The notes under the pieces: model-generated
The model's database searches: none
The model's input: only the letters and a program-made list of their open reading frames with translations
Told to the model about the DNA's origin: nothing
Shown here: positions 1 to 5,520 of the stretch, one piece after another
Layout: every line of letters starts with the position of its first letter
Position numbering within the stretch: position 1 is the first letter of the stretch
DNA from: Gaiellasilicea sp035645095
GTDB lineage: Bacteria > Actinomycetota > Thermoleophilia > Gaiellales > Gaiellaceae
DNA length: 5,520 bases
Assembly: GCA_035645095.1 (NCBI GenBank)
Contig: DASQNG010000067.1
Location: forward strand, 1-5,520
Direction: 5' to 3'
Program-made: the position numbers and the translations under genes

Positions 1-1856
1 AGCAGCCGCGACGACGCGTGCGTCAGCGTCAGCCGCTCCTGCGCCCGCGTCAGCCCGACGTAGAAGAGGCGGCGCTCCTCCTCGATCCCCTGCTCCTCGA
101 TCGAGCGGGAGCTCGGGAAGATCTCCTCCTCCACCCCGACGAGGAAGACGGCGCGGAACTCGAGCCCCTTCGCGTTGTGGATCGTCATCAGCGTGACGCG
201 GCTCTCGTTCGCGGCGAGCGCGTCCTGGTCGGAGTAGAGTGAGATCTCCTGCAGGAACCCCGACAGCGTCGGCTCGGCGACCGTCTGCGCGTACTCCCGC
301 GCTCCATCCACGAACGCCTCCAGGTTCTCGACGCGGCCGCGCGCCTCGATCGTCCGCTCCGCCTCGAAGGCCTCGATCATGCCGGTGCGGTCGTAGACCG
401 CCTGCAGCAGCTCCGGCACCTCGAGCTCCTGCGTGGCCGAGCGGAGCGAGTCGAGCAGGTTCCGCAGGCCGGTCACAGCCTTCACGGCGGCGGTGGCCAG
501 CCCCGCCTCCTGTGGCCGCTCGAGCGCCTCGAAGAGGGTCAGCCCCTCCGCATCGGCGTACGTCGCGAGCCGGGCGAGCGTCGTGTCGCCGATCCCCCGC
601 TTCGGCTTGTTCGCGATCCGCAGCAGCGAGACGGCGTCCGCAGGGTTGTCGAGCACCTGCAGGTAGGCGATCGCATCCTTCACCTCTGCCCGCTCGTAGA
701 AGCGCGGGCCGCCGATCACCTGGTAGCCGATCTGCGAGAGCCGCAGCGTCTGCTCGAGCACCCGCGACTGCGCGTTCATCCGGTAGAAGACCGCGATCTC
801 GTCGCCGGCGTAGCCCTCGTCGACGAGCGCGGCGATCTGCGCCGCGACGTACCGCGCCTCGGCGTGCTCGTCCTCGACCTCGATCACCCGCACCGGGTCG
901 CCCTCGCCGAGCTCCGACCAGAGCCGCTTCTCCTTCCGCTCGCTGTTGTGGGCGATCACGGCGTTCGCCGCCTCGAGGATCGCGTTCGTGGAGCGGTAGT
1001 TCTGCTCCAGCGCGATCGTGCGCGTCTCCGGGAAGTCCCGCTCGAACTCGAGGATGTTGCGGATGTCGGCTCCCCGGAACGCGTAGATCGACTGATCGGG
1101 GTCGCCGACGGCGCAGACGTTGTGGTGCTGCTCGGCGAGCAGCTGCAGCAGCCGGTACTGGGCGTGGTTCGTGTCCTGGTACTCGTCGACGAGCACGTAG
1201 CGGAAGGCGTGCTGCCACTTCTTGCGCGCGTCGGGGAACGACTCCAGGATCTGCACCGTCAGCATCAGCATGTCGTCGAAGTCGACCGCGTTCGAGGCGG
1301 CGAGGCGGCGCTGGTAGAGGGCGTACACCTCCGCGACGGTCTGGTCGTAGAACGAGGCGACCTGCTCCGCGTAGCGCTGCGGCGTGACGAGCTGATTCTT
1401 CGCGTTCGAGATCTGCGCGTGGATGCCGCGCGGCACGAACCGCTTCGGGTCCTTCTCCAGTTCCTCCAGGCACTGCTTCACGAGCCGCTGCTGGTCCTGC
1501 GTGTCGTAGATCGTGAAGTTCGAGCGGTAGCCGAGCCGCTCCGCCTCGCTGCGCAGGATGCGGCCGCAGGCGGCGTGGAAGGTGAGGATCCAGATCGCGC
1601 GCGCGACCGGGCCGAGCATCGTCGTGAGGCGCTCGCGCATCTCGCCCGCGGCCTTGTTCGTGAACGTGATCGCGAGGATCTCGTTCGGCTTCACGCCGAC
1701 CGCGGTGATCAGGTGCGCGACGCGGTGGGTGAGGACGCGGGTCTTGCCGGAGCCCGCGCCGGCGACGACGAGCAGCGGCCCCTCCGTGTGCACGACCGCT
1801 TCGCGCTGGACCGGGTTCAGGGCGGCGAGGTACCGCTCGGGCGTGGCGACCGACAC
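1..1856 (-). CDS. pcrA: UvrD/PcrA-type superfamily 1A DNA helicase, C-terminus cut off by the window edge
   Basis: ATP-dependent 3'-5' DNA helicase of the UvrD/PcrA/Rep family, a cytoplasmic enzyme of excision repair, replication restart and recombinase removal. I translated it by hand, because the frame stays open to position 1. About 618 residues are visible. All the SF1A motifs appear in order: Q motif LNPVQREAV (about residue 13), Walker A GAGSGKT (33-39), motif Ia ITFTNKAAGEMRER (63-76), motif II VDEYQD (223-228), motif III GDPDQSIYAFRGAD (251-264), motif IV NYRST (286-290), motif V TIHNAKGLEF (near 560) and motif VI FYVGLTRA (near 600). KPKRGIGDTT near 418 is typical of PcrA/UvrD. Family members are usually 720-780 residues, so roughly 100-150 C-terminal residues lie outside the window. 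The start is GTG at 1856: it is just before the Q motif, no in-frame ATG lies upstream, and the previous gene's TAA (1919-1917) is in the same frame. No strong ribosome binding site is visible. Family assignment is firm; the choice between uvrD and pcrA is a naming matter. Confidence 0.96.
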   Translation of the reverse strand, partial: MSVATPERYLAALNPVQREAVVHTEGPLLVVAGAGSGKTRVLTHRVAHLITAVGVKPNEILAITFTNKAAGEMRERLTTMLGPVARAIWILTFHAACGRILRSEAERLGYRSNFTIYDTQDQQRLVKQCLEELEKDPKRFVPRGIHAQISNAKNQLVTPQRYAEQVASFYDQTVAEVYALYQRRLAASNAVDFDDMLMLTVQILESFPDARKKWQHAFRYVLVDEYQDTNHAQYRLLQLLAEQHHNVCAVGDPDQSIYAFRGADIRNILEFERDFPETRTIALEQNYRSTNAILEAANAVIAHNSERKEKRLWSELGEGDPVRVIEVEDEHAEARYVAAQIAALVDEGYAGDEIAVFYRMNAQSRVLEQTLRLSQIGYQVIGGPRFYERAEVKDAIAYLQVLDNPADAVSLLRIANKPKRGIGDTTLARLATYADAEGLTLFEALERPQEAGLATAAVKAVTGLRNLLDSLRSATQELEVPELLQAVYDRTGMIEAFEAERTIEARGRVENLEAFVDGAREYAQTVAEPTLSGFLQEISLYSDQDALAANESRVTLMTIHNAKGLEFRAVFLVGVEEEIFPSSRSIEEQGIEEERRLFYVGLTRAQERLTLTHASSRL

Positions 1857-1916
1857 GGCTTCGACTCTAGCGGCGGCGCCGGTCTGTCCCCGCCGCGGGA
1901 TCGCCCCCTGTGGGGC

Positions 1917-2690
1917 TTAGCGGCGCAACGGGAACGGCTTGCGGTGGAGCGCCGGCAGCACCTGTGCCGTGACCCAGAGCGGCGTCGTCCCGTAGCGGGC
2001 GTTGTAGCGGTAGCTCCCGTCGGGCCGGCGGAGGCGCTCCAGGTAGCGGAAGGCGGCCGCACCGGGCGCGCGGCCGGCAGCGACGAGGCCCTGCATCGCC
2101 CACGCGGTCGACTGCGCGTCGGAGCCACGCCCGCGCGTCAACTCGAAGCCGCCGTCCCTGTTCTGGTGCCGGCGGAGGAAGGCGACGCCGCGGTCGATCG
2201 GCCGGCCGTGCACACCCGCCGCCCGCAGAGCCTGCAACGCCGCAGCGGTGTCGTTCGTGTCGGCGAGACCGCCGGCGAACCAGGGCCAGCCGCCGGAGGA
2301 CCGCTGCGCCGCGAGGAGCGCCTGCACGTGCGCGGGCGGCACGCGCTCGCCGCTCTGCCGGAGCGCGAGCACCGTCCAGATCGTGGCGTTCACCTGCTTC
2401 CCCGGCCGGTGCGCACGGAGGCGCGGCAACAGGTCGTCCGGCCGGTCGCCGGCGGCCGCGCGGGCGAGCACCAGGAGCGCGGCGTCGATCTGAGACGCGG
2501 GCGTCTGGGCCGCGAGGTACGCGGGTGCGCGACCGACGTCGCGCCCGGCCGCGACGAGGCCGAGCGTCGCCCAGGCGGTCACCTGCGGGTCGCCGAAGCC
2601 GCCGTCCGGCCGCTGCTGGCCGGCGACGTAGCCGGCCGGCGAGGCGAGCGCGACCGTCGCCGCAAGGAGCGCGAGAAGCTTTACGCCCAC
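1917..2690 (-). CDS. Secreted prenyltransferase/squalene-cyclase-like repeat protein (alpha-barrel), candidate ligand-capture protein of the ECF transporter
   Basis: 257 residues. The N-terminus MGVKLLALLAATVALASPA looks like a signal peptide: a lysine, a hydrophobic core, then small residues near 15-19. There is no lipobox cysteine and no later membrane helix, so the product is probably released. The mature part has at least four repeats of the alpha-alpha barrel type, marked by QQRPDGGFG (25-33), AAQRSSGGW (127-135), RHQNRDGGF (174-182) and RLRRPDGSY (219-227). Each is followed by a helix such as STAWAMQGLVAAG (194-206). The squalene-cyclase DxDD acid motif is not seen. The protein has no cysteine, so it cannot carry the Asp-Cys-His zinc site of protein prenyltransferases. 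Ligand binding is therefore likelier than catalysis. Transcobalamin and intrinsic factor use the same fold to bind cobalamin. The gene starts inside the end of the S-component gene (10-base overlap), which ties its job to that transporter. GTG 2690 is chosen because GGAGG lies just upstream and the signal peptide follows. Fold is well supported; ligand is inferred. Confidence 0.85.
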   Translation of the reverse strand: MGVKLLALLAATVALASPAGYVAGQQRPDGGFGDPQVTAWATLGLVAAGRDVGRAPAYLAAQTPASQIDAALLVLARAAAGDRPDDLLPRLRAHRPGKQVNATIWTVLALRQSGERVPPAHVQALLAAQRSSGGWPWFAGGLADTNDTAAALQALRAAGVHGRPIDRGVAFLRRHQNRDGGFELTRGRGSDAQSTAWAMQGLVAAGRAPGAAAFRYLERLRRPDGSYRYNARYGTTPLWVTAQVLPALHRKPFPLRR

Positions 2691-3340
2691 ACCACCTCCG
2701 TCCGCGACCGGCGCGCGAACCGGTCCAGCACCCGCCGCAGCTCCGGGCCGGCGACGAGCGCGAGCGCCAGGTTGCCGAGGGCGTGCGCGACATTGAACGG
2801 GAGCCCCGCGACGAGCCGTGCCAGCAGCGCCGCCTCCGTGTGCGGGTAGAAGCCGTACCAGAGCCACAGGTCCATCGCCGTCCCGAAGGCGAGACCGAGC
2901 GCGACGCAGAAGCCGGCGAAGACGAGCCTGCGCCGGAGCAGCGGGGCGAGCAGCCCACCGAGCAGACCGCACCCGCCCCAGGCGAGCATCTGCCACGGCG
3001 TGTGCGCGCCCTGGCCGAGGAAGAAGTTCGAGGCGAGCGCGGCGACGGCGCCCACCGCGAAGCCGCGCTTCGGCCCGAGCGCGACGCCTGCGGCCGCGAC
3101 GAGCACCGTCACGGGCTGCACGCCGGGCACGGGCGCGAAGAGCACGCGGCCCGCCGCGGCGAGGCCGCCGAGCGTCGCGACGAGCGTCAGGTCGCGCGCC
3201 GACAGCGTCCCACCCTCGAGCCACGCGAACCCGGCTGCGAGCACGGCGAAGGCCGCGAGCAGCACGGCGATCCCACCGCGCGCGGGGTCGAGCGCAGCCC
3301 ACGCCGCGAGCGCGAGCGCGGCGGCCGCACACGAAGTCAC
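2681..3340 (-). CDS. ECF transporter S component (substrate-binding integral membrane protein), possible corrinoid specificity
   Basis: 219 residues, very hydrophobic. This is the membrane subunit that binds the substrate and toppled within the EcfT-ATPase module delivers it to the cytoplasm. Apparent membrane segments lie near residues 4-17, 23-40, 50-68, 76-90, 93-108, 117-134, 138-155 and 172-198. The conserved-looking core is GRVLFAPVPGVQPVT (64-78), then ALGPKRGFAVGAVAALASNF (87-106) and GQGAHTPWQMLAWG (109-122). I recognise this signature from ECF substrate-specific components often found beside fused ECF ATPases in high-GC actinobacteria. I recall related proteins being linked to cobalamin (CbrT-like), but that is memory, not a test. 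The two N-terminal helices precede the usual S-component core and may be a lineage-specific extension. The start is GTG 3340, four bases after the ATPase stop TAG (3347-3345). No strong ribosome binding site is seen, so reinitiation after the ATPase is likely. The gene ends 10 bases inside the next gene. Substrate unproven. Confidence 0.82.
   Translation of the reverse strand: MTSCAAAALALAAWAALDPARGGIAVLLAAFAVLAAGFAWLEGGTLSARDLTLVATLGGLAAAGRVLFAPVPGVQPVTVLVAAAGVALGPKRGFAVGAVAALASNFFLGQGAHTPWQMLAWGGCGLLGGLLAPLLRRRLVFAGFCVALGLAFGTAMDLWLWYGFYPHTEAALLARLVAGLPFNVAHALGNLALALVAGPELRRVLDRFARRSRTEVVWA
2695..2699 (-). promoter_or_regulatory. Ribosome binding site for the secreted barrel protein
   Basis: GGAGG, continuing as GGAGGTGGT, lies inside the last codons of the S-component gene, four bases before GTG 2690. 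It is the clearest Shine-Dalgarno match in the operon and decides this start. The longer open frame reaching up to 3332 lacks a signal peptide at its beginning and would overlap the S component completely. The spacing is a little short. Confidence 0.6.
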
Positions 3341-3344
3341 GACC

Positions 3345-4736
3345 CTAGACGCCAACGACCGCCTCCTCCCGGCGACCCACGGCGACCCGCCGGTGGGCCG
3401 GCAGCGCCCGGTCGTGCGTCGCGACGAGGACGCCGCGGCCGCCTGCTGCATACTCGAGCAGGAAGCCCCCAAGGGCTGCCCGCCGCTCCGGGTCGAGCCC
3501 GCGCGTCGGCTCGTCGAGCACGAGCAGGTCGGGCTCCGCCACCGCCACCGCCGCGATCCCCAACCGCTCCCGCTCCCCGCTCGAGAGGTCGCGCGGGTGC
3601 CGCGCAGCCGCCCAGGCGAGGCCGACCGTGTCGAGGGCGGCCCGGCCACGGGCACGGTCGCCCCCCACGCCGAACGCGACCTCCTCGACCACCGTCTCCT
3701 TCACCAGATACCGACCGGGATCCTGCGACAGGTAGCCGGCGCGGCCGTTACGGACGACGCGGCCCGCCTGCGGCTCCAGCAACCCCGCGGCGAGCTTCGC
3801 GAGCGTCGTCTTGCCGGCGCCGCTCAACCCCTCCAGCACGACCACCTCGCCGCGCCGCACCTCGAGGTCGGCCGCGTCCACGACCGGCAGCGCCGGCCGG
3901 TAGCCGAACGAGACGCCTTCCAGCCGCACCACCGGACTTTGTGTTGCTTCAACACAAGCGTCTGCCGCGGCCGGAGACGCTGCGGCCTCCACCCGAGCTT
4001 GTGTTGAATCAACACAAGCTTCGGCCCACTGCGGGCGGTTGGACGAGAGCCAGTCGAGCGCGCGGTCGGGCGGCGCATCGAGGAGGAGCCGGCCGCCCTC
4101 GACGTAGAGGACGCGAGTCGCGAGCGCGACCGCCTGACCGACCCGCTGCTCCGACAGCACGACCGTCGCGTCGAGCCGGACGACGGCCTCGAGGAAAAGC
4201 TCCGCGGCCGCCGGGTCGAGCTGAGAAGTCGGCTCGTCAAGCAACAGCAGCTCCGGCTCGAGCGCCAGCGCCGAGGCGAGACAAACCCGCTGCAGCTCCC
4301 CGCCCGAGAGCTCCGCCAGCCGCCGCCCCGCCAGGTGCGGCGCATCCACCGCCGCGAGCGCCCGCTCGACGCGCGGCCAGATCTCACGCGGCGGCGTCCC
4401 CAGGTTCTCGAGCCCGAAGGCGACCTCGTTCGCGACCGCCGACATCACGACTTGGTCCTCCGGGTCCTGGAACACCGTCGCCACCCGCCCCGCGAGCTCC
4501 GCTGGCCGGGCGACCCGCGTGTCGATGCCCGCGACGACGACCCGGCCGCCGAACCTGCCGCCGTGGAAGTGCGGCACGAGGCCCGAGAGCGCCCGCAGCA
4601 GCGTCGACTTCCCCGAGCCCGACGGACCGAGCAGTGCCACGATCTCGCCCCGGCCGAGCCGTAGGCCGACGTCGCGCAGCGCCGGCGGCGCGCCCGGGTA
4701 GGCGAAGGAGAGGCGCTCGACCGTCGCTAGAGCCAC
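3345..4736 (-). CDS. Fused two-domain ECF transporter ATPase (EcfA-EcfA')
   Basis: 463 residues with two complete ABC ATPase domains in one chain. It powers the importer by binding EcfT on the cytoplasmic face. Domain 1 (about 1-230) has Walker A GPSGSGKST (37-45), Q-loop VFQDPEDQ (88-95), signature LSGGELQR (143-150) and Walker B LLLLDEP (163-169). Its switch position reads VVLSEQR (192-198), with glutamine where histidine is usual. Domain 2 (about 268-463) has Walker A GLSGAGKTT (303-311), Q-loop YLSQDP (335-340), a variant signature LSSGERERL (384-392), Walker B LLVLDEP (404-410) and switch histidine in ATHD (439-442). The linker (about 238-267) carries two palindromic repeats translated as ACVDSTQ and ACVEATQ, with codons (TGT, GTT, ACA, CAA) unlike the rest of the gene. 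GTG 4736 is chosen over an upstream start at 4799 because the ATPase fold begins at once (ATVERLSFAYPG) and the overlap with ecfT is then only 10 bases. The stop is TAG. Confidence 0.93.
   Translation of the reverse strand: MALATVERLSFAYPGAPPALRDVGLRLGRGEIVALLGPSGSGKSTLLRALSGLVPHFHGGRFGGRVVVAGIDTRVARPAELAGRVATVFQDPEDQVVMSAVANEVAFGLENLGTPPREIWPRVERALAAVDAPHLAGRRLAELSGGELQRVCLASALALEPELLLLDEPTSQLDPAAAELFLEAVVRLDATVVLSEQRVGQAVALATRVLYVEGGRLLLDAPPDRALDWLSSNRPQWAEACVDSTQARVEAAASPAAADACVEATQSPVVRLEGVSFGYRPALPVVDAADLEVRRGEVVVLEGLSGAGKTTLAKLAAGLLEPQAGRVVRNGRAGYLSQDPGRYLVKETVVEEVAFGVGGDRARGRAALDTVGLAWAAARHPRDLSSGERERLGIAAVAVAEPDLLVLDEPTRGLDPERRAALGGFLLEYAAGGRGVLVATHDRALPAHRRVAVGRREEAVVGV
3939..3959. 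repeat. Palindromic repeat, copy 1 (imperfect, in the ATPase linker)
   Basis: Inverted repeat TTGTGTTG (3939-3946), CTT spacer, CAACACAA (3950-3957), followed by GC. It matches copy 2 at 19 of 21 positions; the two differences are at the centre (CT here, AA there). It begins exactly 60 bases from copy 2. On the minus strand it is read in the ATPase frame as ACVEATQ (residues 260-266). It is conspicuously AT-rich against a background of G/C third positions. The arms end at 8 base pairs, because the next pair (3938/3958) is T opposite G. Confidence 0.85.
3996..4020. repeat. Palindromic repeat, copy 2 (perfect 12-base arms, in the ATPase linker)
   Basis: Near-perfect palindrome: AGCTTGTGTTGA (3996-4007), a single central A (4008), and TCAACACAAGCT (4009-4020). 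Read on the minus strand in the ATPase frame it gives ACVDSTQA (residues 240-247). Because it is palindromic, it encodes almost the same peptide in either orientation. Of the three reading phases two are open (ACVDSTQ-like and LVLIQHK-like) and one contains TGA. That is the property expected of an element that tolerates insertion into genes. No third copy was found in the window by eye. Confidence 0.9.
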
Positions 4737-5425
4737 AGCGCCCCCACGAGGACGAGCACCGGCGCCGCGGCGAGAGCCAGCCGGTCGCGGCGCCCCCACG
4801 CCGCCCGCGGCGCACGGGTGGAGCCGCTGCGACCGTAGCCGCGCGCCTCCATCGCCTCAGCCAGCGACGACGCCCGCTCGAGCGAGCCCGCAACGAGCGG
4901 CGACAGGAGCGTCGCGTACCCGCGGACGCCCTGAAGAGCGACGCCGCGACCGCGCACCGCGTCGGCGAGACCTGCCGCGTCACGCTCGAGCGACGGCACG
5001 AGCCGGGTCGCGAGCGCGACCGCGAGCGTCGACCGACGAGCCCAGCCGGCCGCCGCGACCAGCCGGTCGTGGTCGAGTAGGAGGGCGTACGCCGCGAACG
5101 CGAGGGAGAGCGCGAGCAGACGGAGCGCGCCGAGCGCCGCGGCGTTCAGCTCCGCGGTCGTCAGGTCGAGCGTCCCCACGACCGGCAGCGTCGGACCCTG
5201 CCAGAGAAGAGTGCCCTCGGGGCTCGACCACAGGAACGGAGAGAGCACGAGGACGCCAATGGCCGTCGAGCCGGCCGCGAGCAGGTAGATGCGGCGGCGG
5301 GCGGGTGCGCGCAGGCAGAGCGCAAGCAGCACCGCCGCGAGCAACGCGACCGAGAGCACCCGGTCGGCGAGGAGCGCGGCGGCAGCCGCGGCGGCGAGCA
5401 GTGCTGCGGCCGGCGCCGGGCTCAC
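4727..5425 (-). CDS. ecfT: ECF transporter transmembrane coupling subunit (EcfT, CbiQ-like)
   Basis: 232 residues. This is the membrane scaffold that couples ATP hydrolysis to the S component. Hydrophobic segments lie near residues 5-20, 23-38, 46-64, 95-115 and 215-232. The cytoplasmic coupling region between the last two segments holds the two paired motifs expected of EcfT: ADAVRGRG (154-161) and EAMEARGYG (190-198, the Ala-Arg-Gly motif). These dock into grooves of the two ATPase domains. The basic stretch after the second motif (about 198-215) fits a cytoplasmic loop. The length is slightly below the usual 250-270 residues. GTG 5425 overlaps the preceding gene's stop in the classic GTGA arrangement, and the 3' end overlaps the ATPase start by 10 bases, so translational coupling on both sides is likely. 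The overlap also favours this start. The next gene is the ATPase it must bind, which supports the assignment. Confidence 0.92.
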   Translation of the reverse strand: MSPAPAAALLAAAAAAALLADRVLSVALLAAVLLALCLRAPARRRIYLLAAGSTAIGVLVLSPFLWSSPEGTLLWQGPTLPVVGTLDLTTAELNAAALGALRLLALSLAFAAYALLLDHDRLVAAAGWARRSTLAVALATRLVPSLERDAAGLADAVRGRGVALQGVRGYATLLSPLVAGSLERASSLAEAMEARGYGRSGSTRAPRAAWGRRDRLALAAAPVLVLVGALWL

Positions 5426-5520
5426 GGGACGGCGTACCTCCTCGTCGCCTCGGCCTCGCCGCTGAACACGAACCGGACGGGGTCGCCGGCCTGCTCGCCG
5501 AGCAGCTCGGCAGTCCGGCG
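5422..5520 (-). CDS. C-terminal 32 residues of an unidentified protein, first visible gene of the ECF operon
   Basis: The open frame enters from the right edge and stops at TGA (5424-5422), sharing four bases with the GTG of ecfT. It ends EQAGDPVRFVFSGEAEATRR then YAVP. That it is coding is supported by the GTGA overlap and by nearly every codon ending in G or C. Nothing in 32 residues identifies the family. From memory of similar actinobacterial clusters, this position is often filled by a secreted protein with a DUF4430 (transcobalamin-like C-terminal) domain. If so here, the operon would hold both halves of a transcobalamin-like binder. That is inference only, and no DUF4430 motif is visible in this fragment. 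Confidence 0.7.
   Translation of the reverse strand, partial: RRTAELLGEQAGDPVRFVFSGEAEATRRYAVP

Noticed and set aside
1903..1916. Small hairpin GCCCC-CTGT-GGGGC just after the barrel-protein stop, a possible terminator before the helicase gene
   Set aside because: The stem has only five base pairs and no T-run follows on the minus strand. Such GC stems are common by chance here, so I cannot say whether the helicase is transcribed separately. I also see no convincing promoter in the 60-base gap.
2618..2637. Inverted repeat GGCCGGC-GACGTA-GCCGGCC within the start of the barrel-protein gene
   Set aside because: It encodes ordinary signal-peptide/first-repeat residues with normal codon usage, and GGCCGGC arms are frequent by chance in such GC-rich DNA.
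1917..2690. Squalene-hopene cyclase or protein prenyltransferase enzyme
   Set aside because: It is far shorter than cyclases, has no DxDD motif, has no cysteine for a zinc site, and carries a signal peptide. Only the repeat fold is shared.
3936..4022. CRISPR-like array (two repeats with a spacer of about 39 bases)
   Set aside because: There are only two copies, they lie inside an intact reading frame, no cas genes are present, and the intervening DNA is coding sequence with the gene's normal codon usage.
3824..4387. Minus-strand open frame containing LVLIQHK and LVLKQHK repeats
   Set aside because: It is the out-of-frame reading of the ATPase gene across the two palindromes. The ATPase motifs in the other frame are unambiguous.
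2525..5080. An 851-codon open frame on the plus strand, and another of 661 codons at 864-2849
   Set aside because: Both are low-complexity Arg/Pro/Ala/Glu translations lying opposite well-identified minus-strand genes. Long antisense open frames are expected at this GC content, and no domain motifs are visible in them.

Overview
The window is a very GC-rich stretch of bacterial DNA (third codon positions almost all G or C) in which every convincing gene lies on the minus strand, so the genes read from right to left. Composition, the fused double-ATPase ECF transporter, and its remembered neighbourhood with a secreted alpha-barrel protein suggest a high-GC actinobacterium, possibly of the Thermoleophilia (Gaiellales/Solirubrobacterales). 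That assignment is inference, because no rRNA or other marker is present.

In transcription order the layout is as follows. (1) The last 32 codons of an unidentified protein (5520-5422). (2) EcfT, the membrane coupling subunit of an energy-coupling-factor (ECF) transporter (5425-4727). (3) A fused two-domain ECF ATPase (4736-3345). (4) An ECF substrate-binding membrane protein, the S component (3340-2681). (5) A small signal-peptide-bearing protein made of prenyltransferase/squalene-cyclase-like alpha-barrel repeats (2690-1917). (6) After about 60 bases, a UvrD/PcrA-type DNA helicase (1856 to beyond position 1), truncated by the window edge.

Genes 1-5 are packed with overlaps of 4, 10 and 10 bases and one gap of 4 bases, which indicates one translationally coupled operon. 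It appears to encode a complete ECF importer (T, A-A and S) plus a secreted ligand-binding candidate. The closest known architectural parallel to the secreted protein is the alpha6/alpha6 barrel of animal cobalamin carriers (transcobalamin, intrinsic factor). A corrinoid uptake system with a transcobalamin-like extracellular capture protein is therefore the leading hypothesis. The substrate cannot be proven from this sequence. The helicase is probably an unrelated housekeeping neighbour.

The most striking unexplained structure is a pair of AT-rich palindromes, TTGTGTTG-NNN-CAACACAA, placed exactly 60 bases apart inside the linker between the two ATPase domains. They are translated in frame as ACVDSTQ and ACVEATQ and use codons unlike the rest of the gene. 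They look like a small interspersed palindromic element that has inserted into coding DNA without breaking the frame.
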